This document shows positions 14,094 through 22,650 of a stretch of DNA of 34,670 bases, piece by piece. The stretch is from the IMG/VR virus record IMGVR_UViG_3300032116_000719, positions 1 through 34,670 of that record; one strand, 5' to 3'. The stretch comes from a virus. The translations under genes were made by a program, and so were the position numbers. Below the pieces are notes generated by a model. The model was not told the origin of the DNA. It saw nothing but the letters and a program-made list of their open reading frames with translations, and did not search any database. Each line of letters opens with the position of its first letter. Positions within the stretch are counted from its first letter, which is position 1.

Positions 14094-17000
14094 TTAGCAG
14101 CCCTCCTTGGCGGCACGTTGGCGGATGGATTCCATCTGTGCATCCAGGGCGGCGATGGATTCGTTAGCCGATCGCAGCATTGACGTGTGATCGGCGGCCT
14201 CGGACTTCCACTGCAGGATCTTCTGCATACGGAAATCGCTGAACACCTCGCTTTCGCTCAGTGTCCTTGCGAGGCCGCCGTCTACAGCACGGTCGTAGAT
14301 TCCTCGGATCGAGTCGAACCCATTGCCCTTGAAAGCATTTGTGACCCTTTCAGTAAAATCAAGGACACGATCGAAGGCCTTGGCGATGACCCTCGCTGCT
14401 GCTCCAAGCGGCGTTGAAGGTTTAACAGGAAGGCCGAAGATAGCCGCGATTGGGTCGGTTCCGGTGAGCTTGGCCCGTGCATACCGCTGGAACGAAACCG
14501 CCTGAGCTTCACTGTAGGCCATCTCTCTGGGGCCGACCGCCAGCAGCGCCTTGGCCCTGGCGAAGGCCCCGTCCATTACCCGCATCTCCTTCTCGGAGAG
14601 GGCCAGGTACTGGATCCGGTGGAAGGCCTCATGGGCGGCCACCTCCACGATCTCCTCGTCGCTCACGGAGGGATAGGCCAGGCGGTTCACCTGGATCAGG
14701 TCTTCCTCGAAGCGGTAGAAGCCGCCCACCTCTGCGACATCGTCCTTTCTGCCGGTGCCTCCCCATGCCGCCGGCCGCTGCCGCGTCTCGCTGAGCTCGC
14801 GGAAGCGGATCTCGGCCTCGGGGCCGGCCACCTGGCGGATGATCCTCCGCGCCAGCACCTCCCGGTCGAAGATGCGCCCAGAGTCGAGCAGGGGGACGCC
14901 GCCGACCGAATCCCAGCCCTCGGGGGCGGCGCTCAGGTCGTCGGCGATCCGCAGCGGCTCGGGGCGGACGGGGGCTACGGGCTCGCCTGCGGCGGCCTCC
15001 GGCTGGGCCCTGGGGGCCTCGGCGTCATCCCACCCATCGATCATCCCCAGCGCCTTCTTCTCCTCGAAGGTGCGCTCGTCGTAGCCGTAGGCCTCCCGCA
15101 GCTGCTGCTCGGCCTCCCACCGGTTGGCGGAATCCTCCAGGGCCTGCTCGCCGGCCAGCCGGATCTCATCCTCCAGCGCCTGGGCCCCGGGGGTGCCGGG
15201 CTCCACCGCCTGGCGGGCATGGATGTCGGCAATGGCATCGTCGGGCCGCACCCGCGGGCCATCGCTCAGCTCGGGGATCGGGGTGGTGGGCGGCCGGGCC
15301 TCGCCGTTCTGGATCGCTCGAGCAGTGATCCGCATCTTGGCGGCCTCCAGCTCGGCGCCCGTGGGCGGGGGTTCCACCGGGGGCCCGGCCTGCTCGGGCG
15401 GGGCGAACAGATCCACCTGGTCGGGGTTTGCCTCGGGGGTGGGCGCCCGGCCCGTGGCGGCATCCATCTCCCGCTGGAGGATCGCCGGCATGTCGTCGGC
15501 CACCTGGCGGGCCACCGCCGCCGGCTGCTCGCCATCGGCGATCTGCTGGGCCGCACGGTTCAGGCGGTCGCCCACCTCGCCTGTCTGGTACTTCAGCCGC
15601 TCGAAGGTCTTCAGGGCCGTGGTGGACTCCTCGGCCACCGCCTTGGAGCCAGCCCGGTCGATCGTGTTGGCGGCCTTGCTCTCCAGCTGCTTGGCGGCCT
15701 TGGCCACCCCACCGAACGCCTTGGCGTCCTTCTTCAGCAGCTCCTCCACCTGGCGCACCAGCCTGACCTTGGCCCTGGCCCCCTCGTCCACCCCGTAGCT
15801 CTCCATGCCCGGGATGCCCCCCTGGCGGGGCTTCACCGCCGGGGAGCTTGCGGTCATGGTGCCCAGCTCCTTCAGCTCCCAGTCGGGGATGCTCGGGTTT
15901 TTCCGCACCTCATCCGCCAGCATCCGCATCCCGCCCTCCGGCAGGCCCGAGTCGCCGATGATCACCGCCTTCCGCAGGCTGATGTCGCCGTTCACCGCGG
16001 AGCCATAGAGGTCGTCGGGCAGCTTGGTGAGCGCCAGGCCATCACGGGCCCAGCTGCGCTCCCCGGTCATCCCTGCGGCCTTCAGCTGCTCGGGGGTGGT
16101 GAGGCCCGATTCCCGCATGAACTTCGCGGCATCGAAGGCATTGCCCTGCCCCTCGGTGATGTTGGCAATGGCGCCGAACGCACGGGCGGCCGATGGCTTG
16201 CTGGCGGTGATCTCGCGCACCGGCACCGATGGGATCCCCAGGCGGCGGGCCAGGGCCAGCCGGTTGTGGCCGTTGACCACGTAGGCCTTCCCATCCGCGG
16301 GGTCGCGCCACACGTCGATCACGCCCTCGGCCCGGGGGTTCCAGAACTCCTCCTCGCTGAGGGATGCGCCGATCTGCTGGCCCTGGGCATCGACCCCTTC
16401 CTTGAACTGGAAGCGGGCCGGGTCCACGGCGATGTCCTCCACCGCCATGCTCTGGGTGCCGGTCAGCCGCTCCGCCAGCGCCGTGCGGCCCTGCCGGGAC
16501 AGCGACCGCAGCGCATCCCTGATGTCGGTGGCCGTGGCGTCCTCCCAGCCGCCCCGCTGGTTGATCAGCTCCTGCGCCAGCTCGGGGGAGGTCTCGGGGT
16601 TGTTCAGGGCCCGCAGCGCCGCCGGGTCCACGGCATCGAGCAGTTGGCTCCAGGGCTCAGCCTCGCCCGCACCCTGCACGTAGAGCTCGCTGATCCGATC
16701 GGTGGGGGCCGCCACCTGGCCGAACCGGATCGGCTCGGGCTGCGGCGTCATCGCCTGTTGCTCCTGGAACCGCTGCACTGGCTCGGTGATCGGGCCATCG
16801 GTGCGATCCAGCTCGCGGATCTGCTCGGGGGCGAGCTCGTCCAGCGTCTTCAGCACGTCGGTGGCCTCGGGCAGCTCCGGGTCGAAGTCATCCCACGGGT
16901 CGATCGCCGGATCCAGGGGGTCCGGCAGGTCCCCCTGCTTGGGCTTGGCGAAGCCCTCCACCGCCGCGGCGTTGTCCGCGTTCACCTGGGCGATCTGGCC

Positions 17001-18068
17001 CTCCACGTCGGCCAGCTGCTGCTGCAGGGGGTCCGCAGGGGTGGACGCCGGCTCCTGACCCAGCCGCTGGCGCATGGCCTGGTCGGCCTCGGCGAAGCCT
17101 GCCGGGGGCTTCTGGGGTGCAGCATCGGCCACAGCAGGGCCCGGCCTGGTGGCGCCATCCCCGGCGTCCTCGATGACCCCCGCCTGCGTCAGCCGGCCCC
17201 GGGCGGCCACCTCGGTCTCCTTCAGTCGTTGGCCCCGCAGTCGGCGCGCCGTGGCTGGCAGCAGCCGGGCAGCAGCGCCGATGGTGGCCCCGACCGCCTG
17301 GCCGCCCACCACGTTCCCCATGAAGGTGGCGCCGGCCGCATCGATCATGTCGGCCTTGCCGATCTTGTCCCCCAGCCCGCCCGGCAGCTTGGTGCCCAGC
17401 GCCTGGTTCACCATGTCCACGAACCCGCCGCCGGTGCTGTCGTCCAGGAACTGGCTCAGGGCCTCGTTCGTGCCGAAACTCAGGCTGCCGCGGACCACCT
17501 TCCCGGCCATGGTGGCTGCCCTCAGCGCACCGATGCCGCCGGTGACCGGGGCCAGGCCCACGTTCAGGAGCAGGGAGCGGTTGAACATGTCCTTGTTCCG
17601 TTCCCCACTCGTCTGCTCGCTCGGGGGCTTGGCCCCCAGCAGTCGGTAGGCGCTGTCCACCCCACGGTCCAGGATCGGCCCAAGCCGCCCGCCGCTGGGG
17701 TCTGCCTGCTTGGCGCCCCGCATCCGCTGGTAGGCCGAATAGCCCATCCGCAGGGCGTTGTCGGCCACGCCCACCGGGCCGGCCAGCATCTGGGGGGCGT
17801 TGACGTTGCCGAAGGCCACCCGCGTCATCGCAGGGTTCACGTTCCCCGCCAGCCGCATCATCGACCGCACGGGATCCCGGCGGGCCTGGCGGAACTCATA
17901 GGTGGCGTCGTTGACCAGCTGCTGAAACGGGTTCAGCCGGCGGCGGCGGGCCGGGGGCCGCGGCTTCGGCTTGGCGTCCTCCTCCGGCACCGAGGGCTGC
18001 AGGTCTGCAGACGAATCCGTGCCAACGATCGTTGGCTTCCCGTTGATGATCTTGATCGTGGCGGGCAT
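14094..18068 (-). CDS. Internal virion protein with ParB-like and zinc metallopeptidase domains
   Basis: This is a 1324-aa protein. A disordered, Pro/Arg-rich N-terminus is followed by Gly/Ala-rich apolar segments (residues about 180-290) that could enter membranes. Residues about 540-660 are a ParB/Srx-like domain (VEDIAVDPARFQFKEG, then AYVVNGHNRLALARRLG with the NGHNR motif near 600). Near residue 1146 is HEAFH, an HExxH zinc site, inside EIVEVAAHEAFHRIQYLAL after a beta-hairpin ending DLIQVNR. Such ParB plus metallopeptidase combinations are known from 'polyvalent' proteins that phages and conjugative elements inject with their DNA. Here the protein sits between the gp15- and gp16-like proteins, so it is probably packaged and ejected. 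ATG is preceded by AGGAGCTGAG. Confidence 0.8.
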   Translation of the reverse strand: MPATIKIINGKPTIVGTDSSADLQPSVPEEDAKPKPRPPARRRRLNPFQQLVNDATYEFRQARRDPVRSMMRLAGNVNPAMTRVAFGNVNAPQMLAGPVGVADNALRMGYSAYQRMRGAKQADPSGGRLGPILDRGVDSAYRLLGAKPPSEQTSGERNKDMFNRSLLLNVGLAPVTGGIGALRAATMAGKVVRGSLSFGTNEALSQFLDDSTGGGFVDMVNQALGTKLPGGLGDKIGKADMIDAAGATFMGNVVGGQAVGATIGAAARLLPATARRLRGQRLKETEVAARGRLTQAGVIEDAGDGATRPGPAVADAAPQKPPAGFAEADQAMRQRLGQEPASTPADPLQQQLADVEGQIAQVNADNAAAVEGFAKPKQGDLPDPLDPAIDPWDDFDPELPEATDVLKTLDELAPEQIRELDRTDGPITEPVQRFQEQQAMTPQPEPIRFGQVAAPTDRISELYVQGAGEAEPWSQLLDAVDPAALRALNNPETSPELAQELINQRGGWEDATATDIRDALRSLSRQGRTALAERLTGTQSMAVEDIAVDPARFQFKEGVDAQGQQIGASLSEEEFWNPRAEGVIDVWRDPADGKAYVVNGHNRLALARRLGIPSVPVREITASKPSAARAFGAIANITEGQGNAFDAAKFMRESGLTTPEQLKAAGMTGERSWARDGLALTKLPDDLYGSAVNGDISLRKAVIIGDSGLPEGGMRMLADEVRKNPSIPDWELKELGTMTASSPAVKPRQGGIPGMESYGVDEGARAKVRLVRQVEELLKKDAKAFGGVAKAAKQLESKAANTIDRAGSKAVAEESTTALKTFERLKYQTGEVGDRLNRAAQQIADGEQPAAVARQVADDMPAILQREMDAATGRAPTPEANPDQVDLFAPPEQAGPPVEPPPTGAELEAAKMRITARAIQNGEARPPTTPIPELSDGPRVRPDDAIADIHARQAVEPGTPGAQALEDEIRLAGEQALEDSANRWEAEQQLREAYGYDERTFEEKKALGMIDGWDDAEAPRAQPEAAAGEPVAPVRPEPLRIADDLSAAPEGWDSVGGVPLLDSGRIFDREVLARRIIRQVAGPEAEIRFRELSETRQRPAAWGGTGRKDDVAEVGGFYRFEEDLIQVNRLAYPSVSDEEIVEVAAHEAFHRIQYLALSEKEMRVMDGAFARAKALLAVGPREMAYSEAQAVSFQRYARAKLTGTDPIAAIFGLPVKPSTPLGAAARVIAKAFDRVLDFTERVTNAFKGNGFDSIRGIYDRAVDGGLARTLSESEVFSDFRMQKILQWKSEAADHTSMLRSANESIAALDAQMESIRQRAAKEGC

Positions 18069-18069
18069 C

Positions 18070-18972
18070 TCAGCTCCTCAGGAATCGCTCGGCCCGGCGG
18101 CGGCGTTCAGGACGCGCCTCCTCTGGGCCACCCCGGAGGGATGTCCAGCGCCTGTTCAGCAGTCGCTCGGCCAGGTCGAAGTTGCCGGCGCCGATTGCTC
18201 GGTAGGCATCGGGATGGGCCTTCTGGATGAACTCCATCACCGCGGCGTACTGCACCCGTGCATTGTTGCTGAGCAGTCGGCGTCTGGCGATCCCGAAGCG
18301 TTGCTCGGCGTCGTCCAGGGTGATGGGAGTGAACTGGAACCTGCCCATCGCCCGGCCGCCGCCCACCGCTTCGGTGTACCCGGGGACGTTGTTCCGCCCG
18401 TCGCTCTCGAGCTGGGAGAGGAAGGTCAGGAACCGCTGCTGGTTGGCACGCTTGCCGCCGCCACCCCGGGGGCTGGAGCCCCCGAAGGTGCCGCCCCGCT
18501 CGAAGGTGTTGCGGAACCGGTCGCGGATCGCCAGGGTGCTGCTGCTCGCCCGGCTGGAATCGGGGTCGAAGAAGTCCAGGCTGATGTGCGCCCCGGTGGT
18601 GGAGCCGGTGCGGCCCTGGGTGCCCAGGAAGGTGCCGGCCGGATAGGTCCGCCCCGGCCGCAGCGATGGGTTCAGCTGGTCGTGGTGGGAGCTCAGCACG
18701 TCCACCCGCTTGCCGGTCACCGGATCGGTGAAGCGGATGATCACGTGGTTGCCGTAGCCCCGGCCTGCCTGCCCCTTCTCCTTGTGGAACTCCTGCCCGT
18801 TCCGGTTCACCTCCAGTACCTGGAAGCTGGTAGGCCAGGTCATGCGGGCCCCGCGGCGGCCCTGCTCGATCACCATGTCGAAGCCCGGCTCGCCGCTGGC
18901 ATCCACCCGGCTGGTGACGATGACCCCAGGCAGAGGGCGATACCCCTCGCCTACCCCACCTGGGACTGCGAA
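18070..18972 (-). CDS. -1 frame extension: LytM-like plus lambda-R-like transglycosylase module
   Basis: These 300 codons have no suitable start of their own at the domain edge. The first GTG (18906) would cut off the first strand of the LytM fold (GVIVTS). They are most simply read as the -1 frameshift continuation of the 801-aa gene, giving about 1095 aa. First is an M23/LytM-like domain (GYGNHVIIRF, VLSSHHDQL, GTFLGTQGRTGSTTGAHISLDF) with a degraded zinc site: HIS replaces HxH and the first His is absent. After a Gly/Arg linker comes a lambda R-type (GH104) lytic transglycosylase: FLSQLESDGRNN with the likely catalytic Glu, AMGRFQF, and WTSLRGG. It would open peptidoglycan during DNA entry, the job of the gp16 N-terminus in T7. 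Confidence 0.75.
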   Translation of the reverse strand, partial: FAVPGGVGEGYRPLPGVIVTSRVDASGEPGFDMVIEQGRRGARMTWPTSFQVLEVNRNGQEFHKEKGQAGRGYGNHVIIRFTDPVTGKRVDVLSSHHDQLNPSLRPGRTYPAGTFLGTQGRTGSTTGAHISLDFFDPDSSRASSSTLAIRDRFRNTFERGGTFGGSSPRGGGGKRANQQRFLTFLSQLESDGRNNVPGYTEAVGGGRAMGRFQFTPITLDDAEQRFGIARRRLLSNNARVQYAAVMEFIQKAHPDAYRAIGAGNFDLAERLLNRRWTSLRGGPEEARPERRRRAERFLRS

Positions 18973-18978
18973 AAAGGG
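18925..18978 (-). promoter_or_regulatory. Probable programmed -1 ribosomal frameshift site
   Basis: The minus strand carries C CCT TTT (18978-18972) with CCT and TTT in the gp15 frame, so both tRNAs re-pair perfectly after a -1 slip. Seven bases later a stem CCCAGG/CCTGGG (18964-18959 with 18930-18925) encloses an inner stem GGCGA/TCGCC (18951-18947 with 18940-18936). The zero-frame TAG (18953-18951) lies within the structure. Confidence 0.75.
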
Positions 18979-21356
18979 AGGGATGGCCGCTGCCCACCTC
19001 CGCTTGCGGCCATGGCGGGCCGGACCCCCAGCAGCAGATCGGCCAGCCAGCTGCCGGCTTTCACGAACGGGCTGGGTGTCATGGCGCGGCTGATCTTTTG
19101 GCCGGCGGCGGCCCCCTTGTTCACCCGATCCAGTAGCAGCTTCCTGGCGGCCGGGTCGATCGCCCCGGGGTAGCCATCGATCTGCCGCAGCAGCCACTTG
19201 GCCGGGGTCATGCCGGCGGCCCTTGCTGCTCGCTGCACGGCTGCGCTGGGGGCCTGGCCACCCAGCACCCGCATCACCTCCCGCATGGCGCTGGGCTTCT
19301 CCAGCACCACGGCGCCGCTCTCGAGCACCTTGGGGTCCACGTTGTCGAGGTTGCCGCTGGTGACCGTTGGCGTCCTGCTCCACTGCCGGCCGGGCGGGGG
19401 CGGGGGTGCGGGCGCCCCGGTGGCCTGGGGCTGCGGGGACTGCACCTTCCCGCCCTCGATCCCCGGGCCGCCGCTCAGGCCGCCGGGGAACAGGAACTGG
19501 CGCAGATCCTGGTCCTTGGTGCCCAGGTACTCGTTGAAGGCCGTGGTGGCGATCGCGGTCAGCTCGGTGTTGCTGAGCCGCCGGCCAGCCTTGGCCGCGG
19601 CCTCGTCCATCCGCGCCTGCATGTGCTTGCGGGCCCCCTCGTTCAGCCGGGCCGCCGCGGTGCGGACATTGGCATCACCGAACGCCATCCACCCCTGGAT
19701 GTCCTTCACCCCCCGCAGCGATGCCTCGGTGATCGTCTTGGGATACTCCCGCCGCAGGGCCGCCGCGATGCCCTGGCTCAGGATCGGGTCGATGATCCCC
19801 CGTTTGCTGTTCTGCGCCTCCTTGCCCTTGCTCGCCGCCAGCCCTGAGAACCGCTTCAGGTAGTCGGCCTGCATGTCGTTGGGCATCCCGGCGAGCCGTG
19901 CCTTCAGCGCCTGCATCGCCTCAGCCGAATCGAACCCGGCGGGGTCCATGGTCTCCAGCACGGCCATGAACTCCTCGATGCCGGTCTGGTCGGTCTGCCG
20001 TTCGGCGATGCTGCCGACCACCCGCCCGAACTTGTCGGTGGCCTCCAGCATCTGGGCATAGCCCAGGCCCCGCTCGCCCCACTTGGCGATCACCTCCTCC
20101 ACGGCGGCCCGCTGCTCGTCGGACGCCTCGGGGTTCTCGGACATCACCAGCGCCAGCTCGTTCTCGAACTGCTTCTGCAGCGACGCCTCCTGCCGGCCCT
20201 GCTTCTCGTAGCGGTCCTTTTCGCCCTCCTCCTGGGCCCGGTAGAAATCGGGGCCGAACATCAGCACCGCCGGCAGCCGCTTGCCGTCCTTGCCCGGCGG
20301 GCCCACCTCCAGCTGGCCGACGATCCCGATCAGCTCCTGCAGCTCGGCCGCCTTCTGCGGGTCCGCCTCGCCGGTCATCCGGCCGTTCAGCATCTCCAGC
20401 AGGTAGTTGATCGTCTTCTTCGTCGTCTCCGTGGTCTCCCCCCGGAGGCCCATCGTGTCCCGGATCCGGTCGATGGCCTGGTTCAGGGCCACCCGCATCC
20501 CCTGGTTGAAACCGGGATCCCCAAGGGCTGCCTGCCGCTGCACCGGCTTGCCGGTGGTGGGGTCGAACTCGGTCCAGGCGATCCCGCCCTGCTCCCGGGC
20601 GTTGTTGTAAATCTGCAGGATCTCCGCGCCCACCGTTGGGGCCACGGTGTCCTTCTGGAACGCCGTGAAGGCGTCGTACTGCTCGCTCGAAACCCGATCC
20701 CACGCCTGGGCGATCTCCGGGTTCACGTAATCCTGGAAGCCGGCGCTGGTCTCGTTCAGCCCGTATTTCTTCAGTAGCCTGCTGGTGGCGTCCACCTTGA
20801 TCTGGGCCAGCCGGGGGTCGTTCGGCGCCCACGTGTTCGCCTCCGGGGTCTGCCGGTAGGCGTCGAGGATGGTCCGCCCGGCCTCCCCTGCCGCCAGCCG
20901 CGCCAGCTGGTTCTCGCGGCCTGCCTGCCGGAACGGGTTCACCCGATCCATCAGCTGGCCGGCGATCGGGTCGGCCGCATCCACCGCCCGGTTCTGGGCC
21001 GCGTACTCGGCGCCCGCCTTCAGCCGCTGCTGGTTGGCCAGCACCTGAGCCCGCACGGCATCGTTGCGGCCCTTCTCGTATTCGCCGCTGGCGTAGAGCT
21101 CCACGCCGGTCAGCGCCACCTTGCTCAGCGCATCGTTGAAGGGCGCCAGGGCGCCGGCCAGCTGCGCCCACTGGTTGAAGCCCTCCACATTCCCGCCGCT
21201 GCCCGCCGCCTGGGCCTGGATCTGGGGCGGCCCGCTGCTCAGTGCCCGCAGCTGGGGCAGGCCGCCTCGCTGGTTGCGGGCCATGGGCCGCAGGAAGGCA
21301 TCGACCCCCTGGGCCGCCGGGACGATGGAACCGCCGGGGAGCTCTCTCATTGTCAT
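18951..21356 (-). CDS. Internal virion protein, T7 gp15-like
   Basis: This is an 801-aa protein in the zero frame. It is long and mainly helical, rich in Ala, Gln, Glu and Arg, with no enzyme motif seen. An early Gly/Gln/Pro segment (PQIQAQAAGSGGNVEGF) leads into helices such as ALAPFNDALSKVALTGVELYASGEYEKGRNDAV. This pattern is common in podovirus internal core proteins that form the periplasmic DNA tunnel. ATG overlaps the stop of the 278-aa gene by ATGA. Six codons before the stop is a slippery C CCT TTT, so a fraction of ribosomes probably extends the protein by 300 residues of peptidoglycan hydrolase. The zero-frame form ends SQSQVG. Confidence 0.85.
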   Translation of the reverse strand: MTMRELPGGSIVPAAQGVDAFLRPMARNQRGGLPQLRALSSGPPQIQAQAAGSGGNVEGFNQWAQLAGALAPFNDALSKVALTGVELYASGEYEKGRNDAVRAQVLANQQRLKAGAEYAAQNRAVDAADPIAGQLMDRVNPFRQAGRENQLARLAAGEAGRTILDAYRQTPEANTWAPNDPRLAQIKVDATSRLLKKYGLNETSAGFQDYVNPEIAQAWDRVSSEQYDAFTAFQKDTVAPTVGAEILQIYNNAREQGGIAWTEFDPTTGKPVQRQAALGDPGFNQGMRVALNQAIDRIRDTMGLRGETTETTKKTINYLLEMLNGRMTGEADPQKAAELQELIGIVGQLEVGPPGKDGKRLPAVLMFGPDFYRAQEEGEKDRYEKQGRQEASLQKQFENELALVMSENPEASDEQRAAVEEVIAKWGERGLGYAQMLEATDKFGRVVGSIAERQTDQTGIEEFMAVLETMDPAGFDSAEAMQALKARLAGMPNDMQADYLKRFSGLAASKGKEAQNSKRGIIDPILSQGIAAALRREYPKTITEASLRGVKDIQGWMAFGDANVRTAAARLNEGARKHMQARMDEAAAKAGRRLSNTELTAIATTAFNEYLGTKDQDLRQFLFPGGLSGGPGIEGGKVQSPQPQATGAPAPPPPPGRQWSRTPTVTSGNLDNVDPKVLESGAVVLEKPSAMREVMRVLGGQAPSAAVQRAARAAGMTPAKWLLRQIDGYPGAIDPAARKLLLDRVNKGAAAGQKISRAMTPSPFVKAGSWLADLLLGVRPAMAASGGGQRPSLPFSQSQVG

Positions 21357-22189
21357 CGTGCGAGGGGGTTGGACTTGCCGCTGCTGGTCATCGAGCGGAC
21401 CTGGCTGTAGGCGCCCATGCCGAACTGGGCGCCCTCAATCAGCGATGTGCCCAGCCGCAGGGCGCCAGCCGTCCCGCTCGGGGGTGCGCCGGTCATCGTC
21501 GGGGGCCCTGGCAGCACCAGCGACGGCAGCGGCACGAATGGCGCCATCGGCTCCAGGTACGGCTGCGCCTCGTAGAAGGCCTGGGAGTTGTAGGCGTTCA
21601 GGTACTGGGCCACGGCGCCCGCCTGCTCCCGCCGGTACTGGCGATTCCGCAGGCCCTCGTTGATCGTGGCAATCGTCTGATAGTCCCCCTCCTGCCGGAG
21701 GAAGTCGTTCATCAGCCGGTCGATGCTGGCGCCCACCTGGGGGTTGGCACGGATCGATGCCCGGTTCTTCAGTGCCGCGATGCTGTACTGCTGCAGGGCC
21801 ACGGCGTCGGCCATCGCCTGCTCGCCCAGGCGCTGCTGGATCGCCTCGGCCGTGGTGACGAACTGGACGCCGGCAGCTTCCCGGGTCTCGCGCACCACGT
21901 CGGCCTGGTCGATCGCACGAACCAGATCGACGTTCCTCTGCGACCGTGCATAGGCCAGTTCCTGGTTGTACTGGACCGTCTGGGCCCAGTAGTTCTGCTG
22001 CTGGTTCGCCCGGTTGATCGATGTCTCGATCGAAGACCGCCAGCCCTGATACCGCTGGTTCGCCTGCTGAAATGCCTGCTCGTTCAGGTACTGCTGGCGC
22101 TCAGCGTTGTTCTGGGCAAAGGCGCCGAAGATGTTCAGCCCCGTCCTGGCGGCGCCGATGCCAATTCCCAGCAGGGCCGGCAGTGCCAT
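21353..22189 (-). CDS. Internal virion protein, T7 gp14-like
   Basis: This is a 278-aa protein. The N-terminus is apolar and Gly/Ala-rich (ALPALLGIGIGAARTGLNIFGAFAQ, about residues 2-26). A long Gln/Asn/Arg/Ala-rich helical body follows (QQNYWAQTVQYNQELAYARSQRN), then a Pro-rich C-terminal third. T7 gp14, the outer-membrane part of the ejectosome, has the same size range, the same apolar start and the same place just before gp15. ATG shares one base with the previous stop (TAATG). Confidence 0.8.
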   Translation of the reverse strand: MALPALLGIGIGAARTGLNIFGAFAQNNAERQQYLNEQAFQQANQRYQGWRSSIETSINRANQQQNYWAQTVQYNQELAYARSQRNVDLVRAIDQADVVRETREAAGVQFVTTAEAIQQRLGEQAMADAVALQQYSIAALKNRASIRANPQVGASIDRLMNDFLRQEGDYQTIATINEGLRNRQYRREQAGAVAQYLNAYNSQAFYEAQPYLEPMAPFVPLPSLVLPGPPTMTGAPPSGTAGALRLGTSLIEGAQFGMGAYSQVRSMTSSGKSNPLAR

Positions 22190-22650
22190 TACATCTTCAG
22201 CCGAAAGTAGTGGAACAGCTGGCAGCTGGGCCCGTGGGGCTCAGGTGGGAACACCTCAAACCCCAAGGACTTCAGCCACCGCACGGATTCTAAGTTCTTT
22301 GCACAGACCCAGTTATGGAGCAGCACCACCCCGCTGCTCTGCATCCTGTCGTGCACCAGTGAATCGATCCATCCCCGGGCGCCGCGGGCCAGCTGCCGCC
22401 GGTGCGAGGGGGTGCCCGTGAGCGCATCGGTGCCCAGCATCCAGATGAAATGCCCGTTCACTCCGGCCAGGCCGCACGGCTGCCCGTCATCCCCCTCGAT
22501 CCCGATCGCCACATCGCTCTCGACAAAGGCGCTGATGCACGCGATCTGTGGGTGCCGGCCCTCGGCCGCCTGCAGCTCAAAGCGGTCGGCCGCCCGCAGG
22601 TTGCGAGCGACGTCCATGGCGCCCTCCTCGGTGGCGGGGACGATCCTCAT
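22189..22650 (-). CDS. GNAT-fold acyltransferase-like protein (T7 gp13-like)
   Basis: This is a 153-aa protein. It starts MRIVPATEEGAMDVARNLR, followed by VAIGIEGDDGQPCGLAGVN (a GNAT beta-hairpin pattern). It ends with VLLHNWVCAKNLESVRWLKSLGFEV, the NxxSxRxxKxxGF acetyltransferase end motif. T7-like phages carry a GNAT-fold protein (gp13 position) between the tail tube and internal core genes, required for virion assembly. No clear acetyl-CoA loop (R/QxxGxG/A) is obvious, so catalysis is doubtful. Start and stop overlap both neighbours (ATGA with tail tube B, TAATG with gp14-like). Confidence 0.8.
   Translation of the reverse strand: MRIVPATEEGAMDVARNLRAADRFELQAAEGRHPQIACISAFVESDVAIGIEGDDGQPCGLAGVNGHFIWMLGTDALTGTPSHRRQLARGARGWIDSLVHDRMQSSGVVLLHNWVCAKNLESVRWLKSLGFEVFPPEPHGPSCQLFHYFRLKM

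Noticed and set aside
14619-18230. Very long antisense open frames, for example 1203 codons here and about 1054 codons at 10933-14097 on plus
   Set aside because: They mirror well-supported minus-strand genes. Strong G/C at third codon positions removes stops from the opposite strand, and the products are low-complexity His/Gly/Leu/Val strings.
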